DNA from: CADCTM01 sp049671305
GTDB lineage: Bacteria > Cyanobacteriota > Cyanobacteriia > Cyanobacteriales > Coleofasciculaceae
Assembly (NCBI GenBank): GCA_049671305.1
Contig: JBATUR010000117.1
Span: forward strand, 1 to 44,898
Length of the DNA stretch: 44,898 nt
Direction of reading: 5' to 3'
The translations under genes were made by a program, and so were the position numbers. The notes beneath the pieces are model-generated. The model ran no database searches. It was not told the origin of the DNA and saw nothing but the letters and a program-made list of their open reading frames with translations. Numbering within the stretch: the first letter of the stretch is position 1; each line of letters begins with the position of its first letter. This document shows positions 16,996 to 26,004 of this stretch, piece after piece.

Positions 16996-17424
16996 ATGAA
17001 GACGTTGAAAAAAAGGATGGTTGTTCCCGCCGCTTTGGTGATGTTGTTGACTAACATTGGTACAGCATACGCTCAAACGAGGCAAATTACTCCTGGTTTT
17101 CAGCCTGATCCGTTGGAATTTAATGGCACTTCTCAAGCTTCTCAAGCCAGCATTAGTTGTGGCATGATACCTGCAGCACCAAATCATGTGGTGAATTTGA
17201 CGAATAATTTTAATTATTTGCGCTTTACTGTGCAAAGCCCTGGTCAACCGACTTTGTTAATTAAAGGACCTAATGGCAGTTCTTGTGTACAAGCTGTGCC
17301 TGGTGGCAATATTGAGGTGCCTGGATATTGGGAGAAAGGGACTTATTCGATTTATATAGGCGATCGCGTTGCTGGTCAGCATTCCTATACTTTTGGTATT
17401 ACTCAACAGCCTAAGCGCCGCTAA
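16996..17424 (+). CDS. Exported hypothetical protein
   Basis: 142 aa with a clear signal peptide (MKTLKKRM, hydrophobic core VVPAALVMLLTNIGT, cleavage after AYA). The mature protein has two Cys (ISCGM and SSCVQ) about 46 residues apart that could form a disulphide, and is rich in beta-type sequence (YLRFTVQSPGQPTLLIKGP, GTYSIYIGDR). This suggests a small beta-sandwich in the periplasm or outside, similar to PPC-like domains, though that is only a guess. The start has AAGGGG upstream with good spacing. It converges with the next gene 15 bases away. Confidence 0.8.
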   Translation: MKTLKKRMVVPAALVMLLTNIGTAYAQTRQITPGFQPDPLEFNGTSQASQASISCGMIPAAPNHVVNLTNNFNYLRFTVQSPGQPTLLIKGPNGSSCVQAVPGGNIEVPGYWEKGTYSIYIGDRVAGQHSYTFGITQQPKRR

Positions 17425-17439
17425 AACGTTGAGAATAAC

Positions 17440-17844
17440 TTAATCGTCAATCTGTTTTACGGATACTTCAATCGCTTCAACATCAATCGTACCGGGTGGT
17501 GTTAAGCGTTGAAAGTGTCCTTGTTCTACTTTAAGCGGTTCGCCGCAGTTGGGACACTGACAGTCGGTGCGGTTAAAACCTGTAAATTCAAAGGCACAAA
17601 CTGGGCATTTATCTTCAACTAAGTTGCGTTTTAGCCACCAACGAAAGACAAACCAACCAATGACTGGTGAAATTACTACGAGTCCGGTGATAATTAAAAA
17701 ACCGTTAACTACCCAGCCTAAACCAACTGCTCCTAACAATAAGCCAAAAGCTAAGATGGTGAGCCAACAGCCCACGCCTGAGAGGTTTAGTTGTTGTAAA
17801 CGTTTGGGTAAGTCCTGATTCACGGTGTTTTTTGACAAAGGCAT
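17440..17844 (-). CDS. Membrane protein with C-terminal zinc ribbon
   Basis: 134 aa. Two hydrophobic segments occupy residues 25-68 (VGCWLTILAFGLLLGAVGLG; FLIITGLVVISPVIGWFVF). A soluble tail follows with CPVC and CPNC knuckles about 17 residues apart, the four ligands of a rubredoxin-like zinc ribbon. Similar small proteins are common in cyanobacteria and uncharacterised. The glycosyltransferase gene lies 48 bases upstream on the same strand, so they may be co-transcribed. Confidence 0.8.
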   Translation of the reverse strand: MPLSKNTVNQDLPKRLQQLNLSGVGCWLTILAFGLLLGAVGLGWVVNGFLIITGLVVISPVIGWFVFRWWLKRNLVEDKCPVCAFEFTGFNRTDCQCPNCGEPLKVEQGHFQRLTPPGTIDVEAIEVSVKQIDD

Positions 17845-17892
17845 GATTTAGGTTAGATCTCCATCGTAGTTCAGATTTGCCTCATGCTGAGG

Positions 17893-19026
17893 TTATGGAG
17901 ATATTGCCTTCAGGAGTTGTTGTAATTTTTGGCTGAGGGTGTCTTTGCCAAATTGGGCGAGGGTTTGTGATCTTAACCATTGTGCCTGGCAACGGCTATC
18001 GCTTCCTGTGAGTATTTCTAGGCTCGCTGCGGCAACGGCATTGATGTCTCGGTGGGGGACTTGCCAGCCTAATTTTCCGTCCTGTAAGGGGTCTGATGAG
18101 CCGTCTGCGTCGCCTGATAAGACTGGTTTACCACAAGCTAGGGCTTCTAAATAGACGATGCCAAAGCCTTCTTGGGAGGGCATAATGTAGGCGTCGGCAA
18201 GGCGATAATGTTCTACTAGGTTTTGGGTGGGGACGAAACCGGCAAAGATGACGCGATCGCCTACTCCTAAATCTTGGGCTAATTGCTGTAGTCTGGGTTG
18301 GTCATCACCACGACCTATTACTAGATATTTTACTTCGGGAAAGGCGCTGGCGATCTGGGGCAGGGCGCGAATGGTTACGTCAACTCCTTTATAAATGTCT
18401 GTTTTCCATAACCGCGCTACTGTTAGCAAAACTTTGGCGTCTGCGAGTTTATATTTGCTAATTAAGTCTTGTGGTTTTTCACCAGGGCTGAAGGCTGTAC
18501 CATCTACTACACAGGGTAAGATGTGTACTTTGTCAAGGTTGATGCCTTGAGTGGCACAAAGGCGATCGCGACTATAACGGCTAATTGTCCAAATTCCAGA
18601 TGCGGCGATCAGTGCTTGTCGTTCTTTGTCTGGCAACCAGTTCCAAACTTCTTTACCATAGGTCAAAACGGTATAAGGAACGCCTAGCCATTCACATAAT
18701 AAGCGAGTTAGGGGAGCAAGTTTAATATGACCGCAAAAAACATGGCTTGGTTGTCGCCCTAAACTTAGTAAAAGTTTTATTACTAACTTCAAACGTCCCA
18801 ACATTGGTAGTCGGCTTTTGAGATAATGAAATTTTAAAGGGTAGACATCAAAAGGATTATTGTCGCTTGGCTGATCTCGAAGTAAAAACACTTCAGCCGT
18901 GGCGTTATTTTTTTGTTGAGCTATTAAGGTATAAGCTTGTAAAACATCTTTTACATAAGATTGAATGCCTCCCTCGCAATTAAATATTTCTAGAAAAATA
19001 AATACATGAGTGGATTTACTATTCAT
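17893..19026 (-). CDS. Family 4 glycosyltransferase
   Basis: A 377-aa GT-B fold retaining glycosyltransferase. The donor-binding C-terminal domain shows the GT4 signature EGFGIVYLEALACGKPV, with its E-x7-E pair, near residue 285, and VLLTVARLWKTDIYKGVD as the domain boundary. The N-terminal acceptor domain has NCEGGIQSYVKDVLQAY, like the GGxxxxv motif of the family. No signal peptide or membrane segment is seen. Role is probably cell-surface polysaccharide or glycolipid assembly; donor and acceptor cannot be told. It stands apart from any visible polysaccharide cluster. Confidence 0.92.
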   Translation of the reverse strand: MNSKSTHVFIFLEIFNCEGGIQSYVKDVLQAYTLIAQQKNNATAEVFLLRDQPSDNNPFDVYPLKFHYLKSRLPMLGRLKLVIKLLLSLGRQPSHVFCGHIKLAPLTRLLCEWLGVPYTVLTYGKEVWNWLPDKERQALIAASGIWTISRYSRDRLCATQGINLDKVHILPCVVDGTAFSPGEKPQDLISKYKLADAKVLLTVARLWKTDIYKGVDVTIRALPQIASAFPEVKYLVIGRGDDQPRLQQLAQDLGVGDRVIFAGFVPTQNLVEHYRLADAYIMPSQEGFGIVYLEALACGKPVLSGDADGSSDPLQDGKLGWQVPHRDINAVAAASLEILTGSDSRCQAQWLRSQTLAQFGKDTLSQKLQQLLKAISP

Positions 19027-19564
19027 GCTGCTGTTTACACTGATACGCTACAGCTTATCAAATTTATTTTGTGAGCATCTAGGGTGTTGATTTTAAGAAA
19101 GTACTATAAGTTATCTTGAATGTTGGAATTGCTTTCGGCTAAAATTTAAATTAATTGTTGTCTGATTAGTTGAATATAAGCAGTTTTTAATACTTTCACT
19201 TAAGCCACTATCTAACGTTGATAATATTTTATACATTCTATAATTCAAAGTTTTTTAGTTAAATAATCATTGCCATATACATCAATGCCATCTTGCTTGA
19301 GTTTTGATTAAAAGTCCTTAACTAAGAGCAATTTCAGCAAGCAGTATTCTTTGTAACAATTACAAACTACAGTCTAAGTTATTATTTATGGTTTTTTAAA
19401 AAATCACAACAACCGTGAATTTTTTATTTGATGATCCGCAACAATAAATTTCTGTCAATTTCATAATTTGTAAAATTTTTATTAAACGCCTAATATACAA
19501 ATCAATAAACACGGTACAATCAGTTGGGGGTTTCCAGCTTGATTTTAGTATTTAGAAAATAAAT
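19027..19564. other. 538-base AT-rich intergenic region
   Basis: Divergent spacer between the glycosyltransferase and the histidine kinase. No ORF or RNA gene is recognisable. A TACAAT at 19515-19520 lies 45 bases before the kinase start and could be a -10 box, but no -35 element stands at the right distance. Confidence 0.4.
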
Positions 19565-21973
19565 ATGTATCTACCTAAACCAGAAGGAATTGACGCAAAC
19601 CTCGAAGCTAAACGCCAGAATCTAGAGGAACTGCTACAGGAGAGTGAGGAAAGATTTCGTTTAATCGCTGAGGCAACTCCAGTAATGATCTCGCTCCTAA
19701 ACTCTCAGTATCAATATGAATATTGTAATACAGTTCAGCGAGAATTTATCGGACTTTCTTCAGATCAGCAACTAGATAAAGTTTGGTTTCAAAACATTCA
19801 TCCAGAGGACAAACAGAAATATCAACAAAAATGTGATGCTACTTTTGGTGTGAAAAGCAAGTTTCAAATTGAATACCGTCGCCGCCGTGCTGATGGTGAA
19901 TATCGCTGGGTATTAGAAACAGGTATGCCTCGGTTTACTTCAAATAATAACTTTGTCGGCTATGTCTGTTCTTGTATTGATATTACTGGGGATCATCAGG
20001 CACAGAATATTAGAAATTGTTGCAAGGGACAAGGAGCAAATCAACTTGTTGGCAACAACCAGATTTCAAAACAAGTAGCTACTAAAACCAAAGATAATCG
20101 CTGTTTGAGCAGTAGTCAATTATCACCTATAGTTCAGGCAAAACAAGCTGTTGGTGTCAGTTGTTCATTGCCAAATACTAAGGTTTCATCTCTGACCGAA
20201 AACGTATTACAAAAAAGTACTGAAGAAACCTTAAAAGCCAGTGAAGCACCTCTCAGGCTTGCTTTAAATGCGGCTCAAATGGGCATTTGGGATTGGGATA
20301 TCGAAAAAGGCTCCGTTACTTATTCAGAGCGAGAAGAAGCGATTCTTGGCTTTACTCCAGGCGATTTTGAGAGAACTTATCAAGCCTATTTTAACCGGAT
20401 TCATCCTGAAGACCGTAACCAGGTTAATCAGGCAAATAAAAACACCATTAAAAATGGTACTCAATACGACATCGATTATCGGATTATTGGGCAGGATAAT
20501 ACAATTTTTTGGCTTAGAGAAAAAGGTATTGTTTTAAGAAATCAAACAGGTAAAGCAGTGCGAAGGCTTGGTATTACAATGGATATTACCGAGAGTAAGC
20601 AAGCCGAAATATCATTACAAAAATCAAAAGAGGACTACCGTAAACTTGCTCAACAAAAAGAACTGCTTTATCGAATATCTAATCAAATCCGTAATTCTCT
20701 CAACTGGAATACTATCTTAGAAACTGCCGTTGAGGAAATCCGCAATGTCTTACAAATTGAACACTGTCTATTTATTTGGTATCAGCCTAATGAAACATCA
20801 GTAACCTGGGAGATTGTACATGAAGCCAAACTGACATATTTACCCAGTCTTTTGGGTAGTTATCCGGTTGAAGGCGCTGTAGAATTTTCAAATATAAATG
20901 ATTCCTTAACAAAATTATTACAATCTTTCGGTTATGAAGATATACGCAATTTGCCAATTCAAACTATTAACAATAAAATTGGTTTTATAACTTGTTTAAA
21001 TAGTAACAGTTGTCAACTGTGGGTTGATCAAGAAATAGATATGCTTTCTGGCGTTTGTGACCAATTAGCGATCGCTATTAATCAAGCTGAATTATATACC
21101 AAAACCCAGAAAGCCGCGACTGTATCTGCTCAGAAAGCTACGCAACTTGAGCAAGTTTTAAGGTCATTACAACAAACTCAGTCCCAACTGATTCAAACTG
21201 AAAAAATGTCCTGTCTGGGTCAACTAGTTGCTGGTTTAGCTCACGAAATTAATAACCCAGTATCCTTTATTTATGGCAATATTAACTATGTGGATAATTA
21301 TATAAAAGACTTGCTGTCTCTCGTTAAACTTTACCAAACCACTTATCCCAAGCCTCGATCTGAAATTCAAGTATTATCCGAATCAATTGACTTAAGTTTC
21401 TTAGTAGAAGATTTACCAAAAGTCTTGACTTCTATGAAAGTAGGCGCTGATCGAATTCGTGATCTTGTTCTTAGTTTACGCAATTTTTCACGGTTAGATG
21501 AAGCCGAAAAGAAAGCTGTTGATATTCATGAAGGTCTTAATAATACTTTATTAATTTTAGAGCATCGTCTCAAAGCGAAAGCTGGACTTTCAGCAATTAA
21601 AATTAGTAAAGAATATGGAGAATTGCCTTTAGTAAATTGCTATGCTAGTCAGCTAAATCAGGTTGTATTGAATCTGCTTAACAATGCTATTGATGCACTA
21701 GCCTCGGTTAAAAATCCTCTGATTCGTATTTGTACAGAGATTGATGATTTAGGTAGTGTTACTATTCGGATTATTGACAACGGTATAGGCATGAAAGAAG
21801 CAGTTATTTCACGATTATTTGATCCCTTTTTTACGACAAAACCCATAGGCAAAGGCACAGGGCTGGGGTTATCAATTAGCTATCAAATTATTGTAGAAAA
21901 ACACAAAGGCACATTAAACTGTTTCTCAGAATGGGGCAAAGGAAGTGAGTTTGTGGTAACGATTCCTCGCTGA
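19565..21973 (+). CDS. PAS-PAS-GAF sensor histidine kinase
   Basis: An 802-aa soluble two-component kinase. Two PAS/PAC modules lie at about 27-145 (SEERFRLIAEATPVMISLLN ... RADGEYRWVLETG) and 225-345 (ALNAAQMGIWDWD ... MDITESKQAE), a GAF domain at 365-515, a coiled coil at 515-550 (QLEQVLRSLQQTQSQLIQTE), then the phosphoacceptor H560 in GLAHEINNPVSFIYGN. The ATPase domain follows with NQVVLNLLNNAIDAL, DNGIGM and GTGLGLSI. No receiver and no membrane segment, so it senses a cytoplasmic signal. No response regulator is adjacent; the partner is elsewhere. A methyltransferase gene begins 39 bases after the stop. Confidence 0.93.
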   Translation: MYLPKPEGIDANLEAKRQNLEELLQESEERFRLIAEATPVMISLLNSQYQYEYCNTVQREFIGLSSDQQLDKVWFQNIHPEDKQKYQQKCDATFGVKSKFQIEYRRRRADGEYRWVLETGMPRFTSNNNFVGYVCSCIDITGDHQAQNIRNCCKGQGANQLVGNNQISKQVATKTKDNRCLSSSQLSPIVQAKQAVGVSCSLPNTKVSSLTENVLQKSTEETLKASEAPLRLALNAAQMGIWDWDIEKGSVTYSEREEAILGFTPGDFERTYQAYFNRIHPEDRNQVNQANKNTIKNGTQYDIDYRIIGQDNTIFWLREKGIVLRNQTGKAVRRLGITMDITESKQAEISLQKSKEDYRKLAQQKELLYRISNQIRNSLNWNTILETAVEEIRNVLQIEHCLFIWYQPNETSVTWEIVHEAKLTYLPSLLGSYPVEGAVEFSNINDSLTKLLQSFGYEDIRNLPIQTINNKIGFITCLNSNSCQLWVDQEIDMLSGVCDQLAIAINQAELYTKTQKAATVSAQKATQLEQVLRSLQQTQSQLIQTEKMSCLGQLVAGLAHEINNPVSFIYGNINYVDNYIKDLLSLVKLYQTTYPKPRSEIQVLSESIDLSFLVEDLPKVLTSMKVGADRIRDLVLSLRNFSRLDEAEKKAVDIHEGLNNTLLILEHRLKAKAGLSAIKISKEYGELPLVNCYASQLNQVVLNLLNNAIDALASVKNPLIRICTEIDDLGSVTIRIIDNGIGMKEAVISRLFDPFFTTKPIGKGTGLGLSISYQIIVEKHKGTLNCFSEWGKGSEFVVTIPR

Positions 21974-22012
21974 TAAAATATTAGCTAATCAATAATTTTT
22001 TAGGAAAGACTA

Positions 22013-22696
22013 ATGGCATATAAACTGGAAAACGTCGTTCCTTGGGGGCGTAACCTTAATGAATATCTCCAGATGTTTGACCTCACCTCTGAAGAACTAC
22101 ACCTCAAAATTCTTGACTGTGCAGGTGGTCCGGCTAGCTTTAATGTTGAGATGAACAAACAAGGCTATAACGTCATTTCATCTGATCCAATTTATCAATT
22201 TTCAGTTGCTGAAATAACTCAGCGTATTCAAGAAACAGCTCAAAAAATTGTTGAGGGCACTCAGGCAACGCGAGATGCTTTTATTTGGCAAGATATCAAA
22301 TCGCCAGAACATTTAAGAGAAGTCCGCATGGCAGCAATGCAACAATTTTTAGCAGATTTGCCGTTAGGAATTGAGCAAGGACGCTATGTTACCAGCGAGT
22401 TACCAGCTTTACCATTTGATAATAACCAATTTGATTTAGCACTTTGCTCTCACTTTCTCTTTCTTTACTCCGATTTACTCTCAGAAGAATTTCATCTTGC
22501 TTCTATTCAAGAACTATGCCGCGTGGCAACTGAAGTGAGAATTTTTCCTCTCTTAAAACTTTTCTCTGTAGAAGGTTCTGAGGTGCTGTCGCTAGTTATA
22601 AAAAGTTTGTCTGCACAAGGTTACAATTTAGAAATTAAACAGGTTCCTTATGAGTTTCAAAAAGGCGGAAATCAAATGTTAAGAGTATGGAAATAG
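22013..22696 (+). CDS. Class I SAM-dependent methyltransferase
   Basis: 227 aa. The SAM-binding motif I is ILDCAGGPASFNVEM (about 33-47), followed by the acidic end of strand 2 (NVISSDPIY) and a post-motif segment PALPFDNNQFDLALCSHFL (about 131-149), which is typical of small-molecule methyltransferases. AGGAAAG lies a few bases before the ATG. It follows the histidine kinase on the same strand after 39 bases and probably shares its transcript, but a functional link is not evident. Substrate unknown. A strong inverted repeat follows the stop. Confidence 0.85.
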   Translation: MAYKLENVVPWGRNLNEYLQMFDLTSEELHLKILDCAGGPASFNVEMNKQGYNVISSDPIYQFSVAEITQRIQETAQKIVEGTQATRDAFIWQDIKSPEHLREVRMAAMQQFLADLPLGIEQGRYVTSELPALPFDNNQFDLALCSHFLFLYSDLLSEEFHLASIQELCRVATEVRIFPLLKLFSVEGSEVLSLVIKSLSAQGYNLEIKQVPYEFQKGGNQMLRVWK

Positions 22697-22700
22697 CCTT

Positions 22701-22733
<33 letters not shown>

Positions 22734-22840
22734 AACTTTCAGTTTTTGACTTATTTAAATTGTTGATTTAATCGTGAAGTGAGTTAAATGCGCTTCCTGA
22801 AAGTATTACGATCGCATTTAATCCCAATTGAGTCAATTAT

Positions 22841-23041
22841 TTAGCTGAGTGAAGCACCACTGCGATCATAAGTGGCACGGAAGCTAGGATGAACTTTGCC
22901 TTGAATATGGTTTTGGTACTCGGCGCTATCCACTTCTAGACCAACTTCAGCCGCAGCGCGACCTAGCATCGATTGCTGACGGTTCTTAATCAGGTGATTG
23001 TGGCGCATCATCAGGGCTCGTGCTTGTTCTTGAGTAGACAT
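22841..23041 (-). CDS. Small conserved cyanobacterial protein
   Basis: A 66-aa, mostly helical, highly charged protein (QARALMMRHNHLIKNRQQSM; RAAAEVGLEVDSAEYQNHIQ) with no signal peptide or Cys. I have the impression of a conserved small cyanobacterial family but cannot name it. The ATG at 23041 begins a clean frame, and the gene stands alone between two dispersed palindromes. Codon use matches its neighbours, which supports a real gene. Confidence 0.7.
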   Translation of the reverse strand: MSTQEQARALMMRHNHLIKNRQQSMLGRAAAEVGLEVDSAEYQNHIQGKVHPSFRATYDRSGASLS

Positions 23042-23198
23042 TTCTTATTTCTCCGATCGCTTTAATTTGTTTTATTTTTTCCTTACCTCTTTACTTTAAC
23101 AAAGACTTTCTGTATCAATAACTACCGAATACAAATCTTTACATAAAATTTTGACTGCATAAAGGCTTTTTTTTAGCAAGACTTTATGGAGAGATTTA

Positions 23199-23261
23199 AG
23201 ATCCCCGACTTTTTTAAGATTGATTACCTTTCTGGAACTTGCTAGCAAAAGTCGGGGATCT
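23199..23261. repeat. Dispersed inverted repeat
   Basis: Left arm AGATCCCCGACTTTT (23199-23213) and right arm AAAAGTCGGGGATCT (23247-23261) are perfect 15-base complements around a 33-base loop. It is the same family as the elements at 11841 and 22701 and lies just past the stop of the VOC gene. Confidence 0.85.
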
Positions 23262-23269
23262 GAATAGCA

Positions 23270-23701
23270 TCAAACCCTCTCGCCAACTTGAGCAAACTCA
23301 CTTCCGCCAAAAACCGCCTCGGCATGACGGTAAAACTTAAACTCCATCAAGTTATAAAACGGGTCTTGCAAAAAGAAAGTGCGATGTTCCGTCACTTCAC
23401 CCGGAAAGCGTCGCTTTGGTTGCTCGTAAAATAACAAATCTCGTTGTTGCGCCCGCAGCAGCAAAGCCTCCCAGTCATCTTCGCCAGTAAAAACTAAACC
23501 AAAGTGACGCGGATAAATGCCTTTTTGTGGTGTCAGGGGTTCTTTGGTAAGATGAGCAACGAGCTGATGACCGTATAAGTTGAGAATTAATGCCTGACGC
23601 GACTTGCGCCCAACTTGGCAACCGAGCCCCTCAACGTAAAAGGCTTTAGTTTGCTCAATGTCGCTGATCGGAAAAGCGAGATGAAAAATTACAGGATTCA
23701 T
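23270..23701 (-). CDS. VOC-superfamily (glyoxalase/dioxygenase fold) protein
   Basis: 143 aa with the paired beta-alpha-beta-beta-beta modules of the vicinal oxygen chelate fold: FHLAFPISDIEQTKAFYVEG at the N-terminus and FLQDPFYNLMEFKFY at the C-terminus. Likely metal ligands are His7, His66 (RHFGLVF) and the Glu of LMEFKF. Members include glyoxalase I, extradiol dioxygenases and resistance proteins; this one cannot be assigned further. It is divergent from the DUF92 gene with 56 bases between starts. Confidence 0.88.
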   Translation of the reverse strand: MNPVIFHLAFPISDIEQTKAFYVEGLGCQVGRKSRQALILNLYGHQLVAHLTKEPLTPQKGIYPRHFGLVFTGEDDWEALLLRAQQRDLLFYEQPKRRFPGEVTEHRTFFLQDPFYNLMEFKFYRHAEAVFGGSEFAQVGERV

Positions 23702-23757
23702 AAAAAATCAAAGATAATGGAACCTAAAATCACAATTAGGATGTCCCTAACTGATTG

Positions 23758-24537
23758 ATGATGCTTTCTATTATTTCTGATTTAAATCCCTGGTTGGTTG
23801 CTGTTGCCTTGAATACGGTTTTGTTAGCGATCGCCTTTTTTGCCCCCAAAAAGTTACTCACACCCGCCGGTATCTTCCATGCTTGGTGTCTGGGTGTGCT
23901 AATTTGGGGTACTTTGGGCTGGCAAGGCTATGTTGTGGTGATGTTCTACTTCTTAGTCGGTTCGGCGGTAACACGTATCGGCATGGCAGAAAAAGAAGCA
24001 GCAGGTATTGCCGAAAAGCGCGAGGGTGCAAGGGGACCGGAAAATGTCTGGGGTTCGGCGCTAACTGGGGCGCTTTGTGCTTTGGGTGTCTTAATTTTAC
24101 CCAAATTTGCACCCCTATTCTTGCTCGGTTTTGTTGCCAGTTTTGCCACCAAACTTGCTGATACCTGTGGCAGTGAAGTTGGCAAAGCTTATGGCAAGCG
24201 GACGTTTTTGATCACCACATTACAACCTGTGGCAAGGGGAACGGAAGGGGCGGTTAGTTTGGAAGGCACCCTGGCAGGTGTAGTCGGTTCAATTGCGATC
24301 GCGATCGTTGCTTGGTCTGTTGGTGTAATCGACTTGACAGGTATTACTTTTTGTGTATTAGCGGCTTTCATTGGTACCAATTTGGAGAGTGTGATTGGCG
24401 CAACCCTACAATCCCAGTTTGACTGGATGACCAATGAAGTTGTCAACATTTTCAACACTCTAATTGGTGCCACTTCGGCAGTAATGCTTGCCCTGATTTG
24501 GCATTGGTTGAGGTTAGGTGCCGTCGGCATTGCCTAA
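23758..24537 (+). CDS. DUF92/TIGR00297 membrane protein, phytyl-phosphate kinase (VTE6)-like
   Basis: About 260 aa, six to seven membrane helices. Family hallmarks include LTPAGIFHAWCLGVLIWG, an acidic-basic loop GARGPENVWGSALTGALCAL, FATKLADTCGSEVGKAYGKR (with polar D-T-x-x-S-E-x-G) and PVARGTEGAVSLEGTLAG. In plants and Synechocystis, DUF92 members phosphorylate phytyl phosphate to phytyl diphosphate, recycling chlorophyll phytol into tocopherol and phylloquinone; this role is inferred by family. The in-frame starts are TTG 23755, ATG 23758 and ATG 23761; I take the first ATG. Its stop is only 11 bases from the hetR stop (convergent). Confidence 0.88.
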   Translation: MMLSIISDLNPWLVAVALNTVLLAIAFFAPKKLLTPAGIFHAWCLGVLIWGTLGWQGYVVVMFYFLVGSAVTRIGMAEKEAAGIAEKREGARGPENVWGSALTGALCALGVLILPKFAPLFLLGFVASFATKLADTCGSEVGKAYGKRTFLITTLQPVARGTEGAVSLEGTLAGVVGSIAIAIVAWSVGVIDLTGITFCVLAAFIGTNLESVIGATLQSQFDWMTNEVVNIFNTLIGATSAVMLALIWHWLRLGAVGIA

Positions 24538-24548
24538 AACAACCAAAT

Positions 24549-25448
24549 TTACTGACCCTGTGGACCAAAAACCATCTGCAATATCATCGGTTGACCATCA
24601 GCGCGGTGATATTTATCACCCCAAGCGCGGACAATTTCATCCAATTCTTGCATCGCTGGCTCAATTTGGTCAGGTGGAATATCCAACTCTTCTAATAAGC
24701 GCATCACCTTTGGTTGACGGTCTGCCCAATCTGTCATTAATTTGAAGTAGCGCGCCGTATCCTCAACCACAGTATAGGTGCGTTCTTTGCCATCCACAGG
24801 AGAATAAGAAGCACGAGTTAGAGTGTAATACGGCAGTCCCCAAGGGCAATCAACGCGGGTTACCGTACCCGAATAAATTAGGCGGCGCTTGATGTGTTCT
24901 GCCATCGCTTCACTTAAAGGTAGACGCTGCCCTTGCGGCATATCTTCTTGAGAGCGAGTATGGAGAAACTCAATCAATTCTAGGAACTGAAGCGAATTCA
25001 CCACCTGGGCATCAGGGAGATTTCCGGGTAGTTTTTCTTCGATATATCGCTTTTGATCTGGCGCCAGGGAAGTTCCACAAATACGAGATCTTCCAGGCGT
25101 CCAGGCATATTGATCCATCCAAACATAAGGAAATTGAATCAGATAGCGAGGCTCTTGAGAACCCAGCATCTTCAACAATTTTCCTTCTGTTAGCGCTTGT
25201 CGTACTTCCTCGACAATTACTTTGACCCGTTTTGGCTCAATATGATGTAAATGCCCGGTCATACGGGTATTTTCACCTTGCTCCAGGTAGGTCATATAAA
25301 TAGCGCATTTGGCAGCCGTTGCCGCCGCATCCAGAAAAGCCCCGTGTCGGTGTCCACTGGTTCTCATCGCGCTGAAAGCCAGGTATAGCATGATCTGATC
25401 CATTGCGCTGGGGCTGAGGCTTTTAATCAGATCGAGTTGGTTTATCAT
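24549..25448 (-). CDS. hetR: HetR, master regulator of cell differentiation
   Basis: HetR is a dimeric DNA-binding regulator that triggers heterocyst development in Anabaena and is present in many filamentous cyanobacteria. From the ATG at 25448 the protein is 299 aa, the same as Anabaena HetR, and aligns from the first residue, so the upstream TTG (25478) and ATG (25463) are less likely. The segment SPSAMDQIMLYLAFSAMRTS (12-31) is near-invariant. Functional residues are kept: Cys48, R62, E71, Ser152, Ser179, and the peptide-binding hood residues R223, E253, E254, D256 and D270. HetR activity is inhibited by peptides ending RGSGR; a candidate source lies 627 bases upstream. It cannot be told whether this organism makes heterocysts. 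Confidence 0.97.
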   Translation of the reverse strand: MINQLDLIKSLSPSAMDQIMLYLAFSAMRTSGHRHGAFLDAAATAAKCAIYMTYLEQGENTRMTGHLHHIEPKRVKVIVEEVRQALTEGKLLKMLGSQEPRYLIQFPYVWMDQYAWTPGRSRICGTSLAPDQKRYIEEKLPGNLPDAQVVNSLQFLELIEFLHTRSQEDMPQGQRLPLSEAMAEHIKRRLIYSGTVTRVDCPWGLPYYTLTRASYSPVDGKERTYTVVEDTARYFKLMTDWADRQPKVMRLLEELDIPPDQIEPAMQELDEIVRAWGDKYHRADGQPMILQMVFGPQGQ

Positions 25449-25635
25449 CTTAGGGGCGGTCATATCGCATGGGTACAAAACTTTGTTCTTTAATGACTTG
25501 GCTCACTGTCTGGCAAAAAGTCAGAGTGAGTTCAAACGCAGTAGAACATGCGCTTACTACAAAGCACCCTAATGTTTGAAGCGATTTCTCTTTAATTTCT
25601 CTAATTATATAAAACTAAAGAGCAAACACCAAGCC

Positions 25636-25691
25636 AGAAGCTTGCTCGCGCCAAGAGTAGGTACAAGGTAAGGGACTTCTAGCAAGCTTCT
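25636..25691. repeat. 11-base inverted repeat in hetR upstream region
   Basis: AGAAGCTTGCT (25636-25646) and AGCAAGCTTCT (25681-25691) are perfect complements, 34 bases apart. Confidence 0.8.
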
Positions 25692-25835
25692 ATAATAACC
25701 GACGAGTTGAGGTTTTTAGCTAGTCAATCGGATAGAAAAAGTGAGAGTGGATGGGGAATTGGTCACTTTTTATGCTATTTACTGCGTCTTTACAAAAATG
25801 GGCACTTACTGCCGGAAAAATTGAGATCGAGCCAG

Positions 25836-25928
25836 ATACGCTTCTAGGAAATCCTCCTGGTTGGGATTTGTATCCACAACTGCCTTCCTTTGACACGAGA
25901 CATCAGGAAATCTGTCCTAGAAGCGTAT
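25836..25928. repeat. 14-base inverted repeat in hetR upstream region
   Basis: ATACGCTTCTAGGA (25836-25849) and TCCTAGAAGCGTAT (25915-25928) are perfect complements around a 65-base loop. Confidence 0.85.
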
Positions 25929-25956
25929 ATTAGTTTGAGGTGGCGCAAAGCCAAAA

Positions 25957-26004
25957 GCGTTCCTTCGCTGCTAACTCACGAGTTGAGCGACAACGAAAGA
26001 ACGC
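25957..26004. repeat. Nested hairpin in hetR upstream region
   Basis: GCGTTCCTTCG and CGAAAGAACGC pair with one wobble position, and inside them AACTC/GAGTT makes a second stem around ACG. The whole folds as one 48-base structure that starts 72 bases after the peptide ORF stop. Confidence 0.75.

Noticed and set aside
19515..19520. TACAAT as promoter of the histidine kinase
   Set aside because: No -35 element at proper spacing; kept only as a remark.
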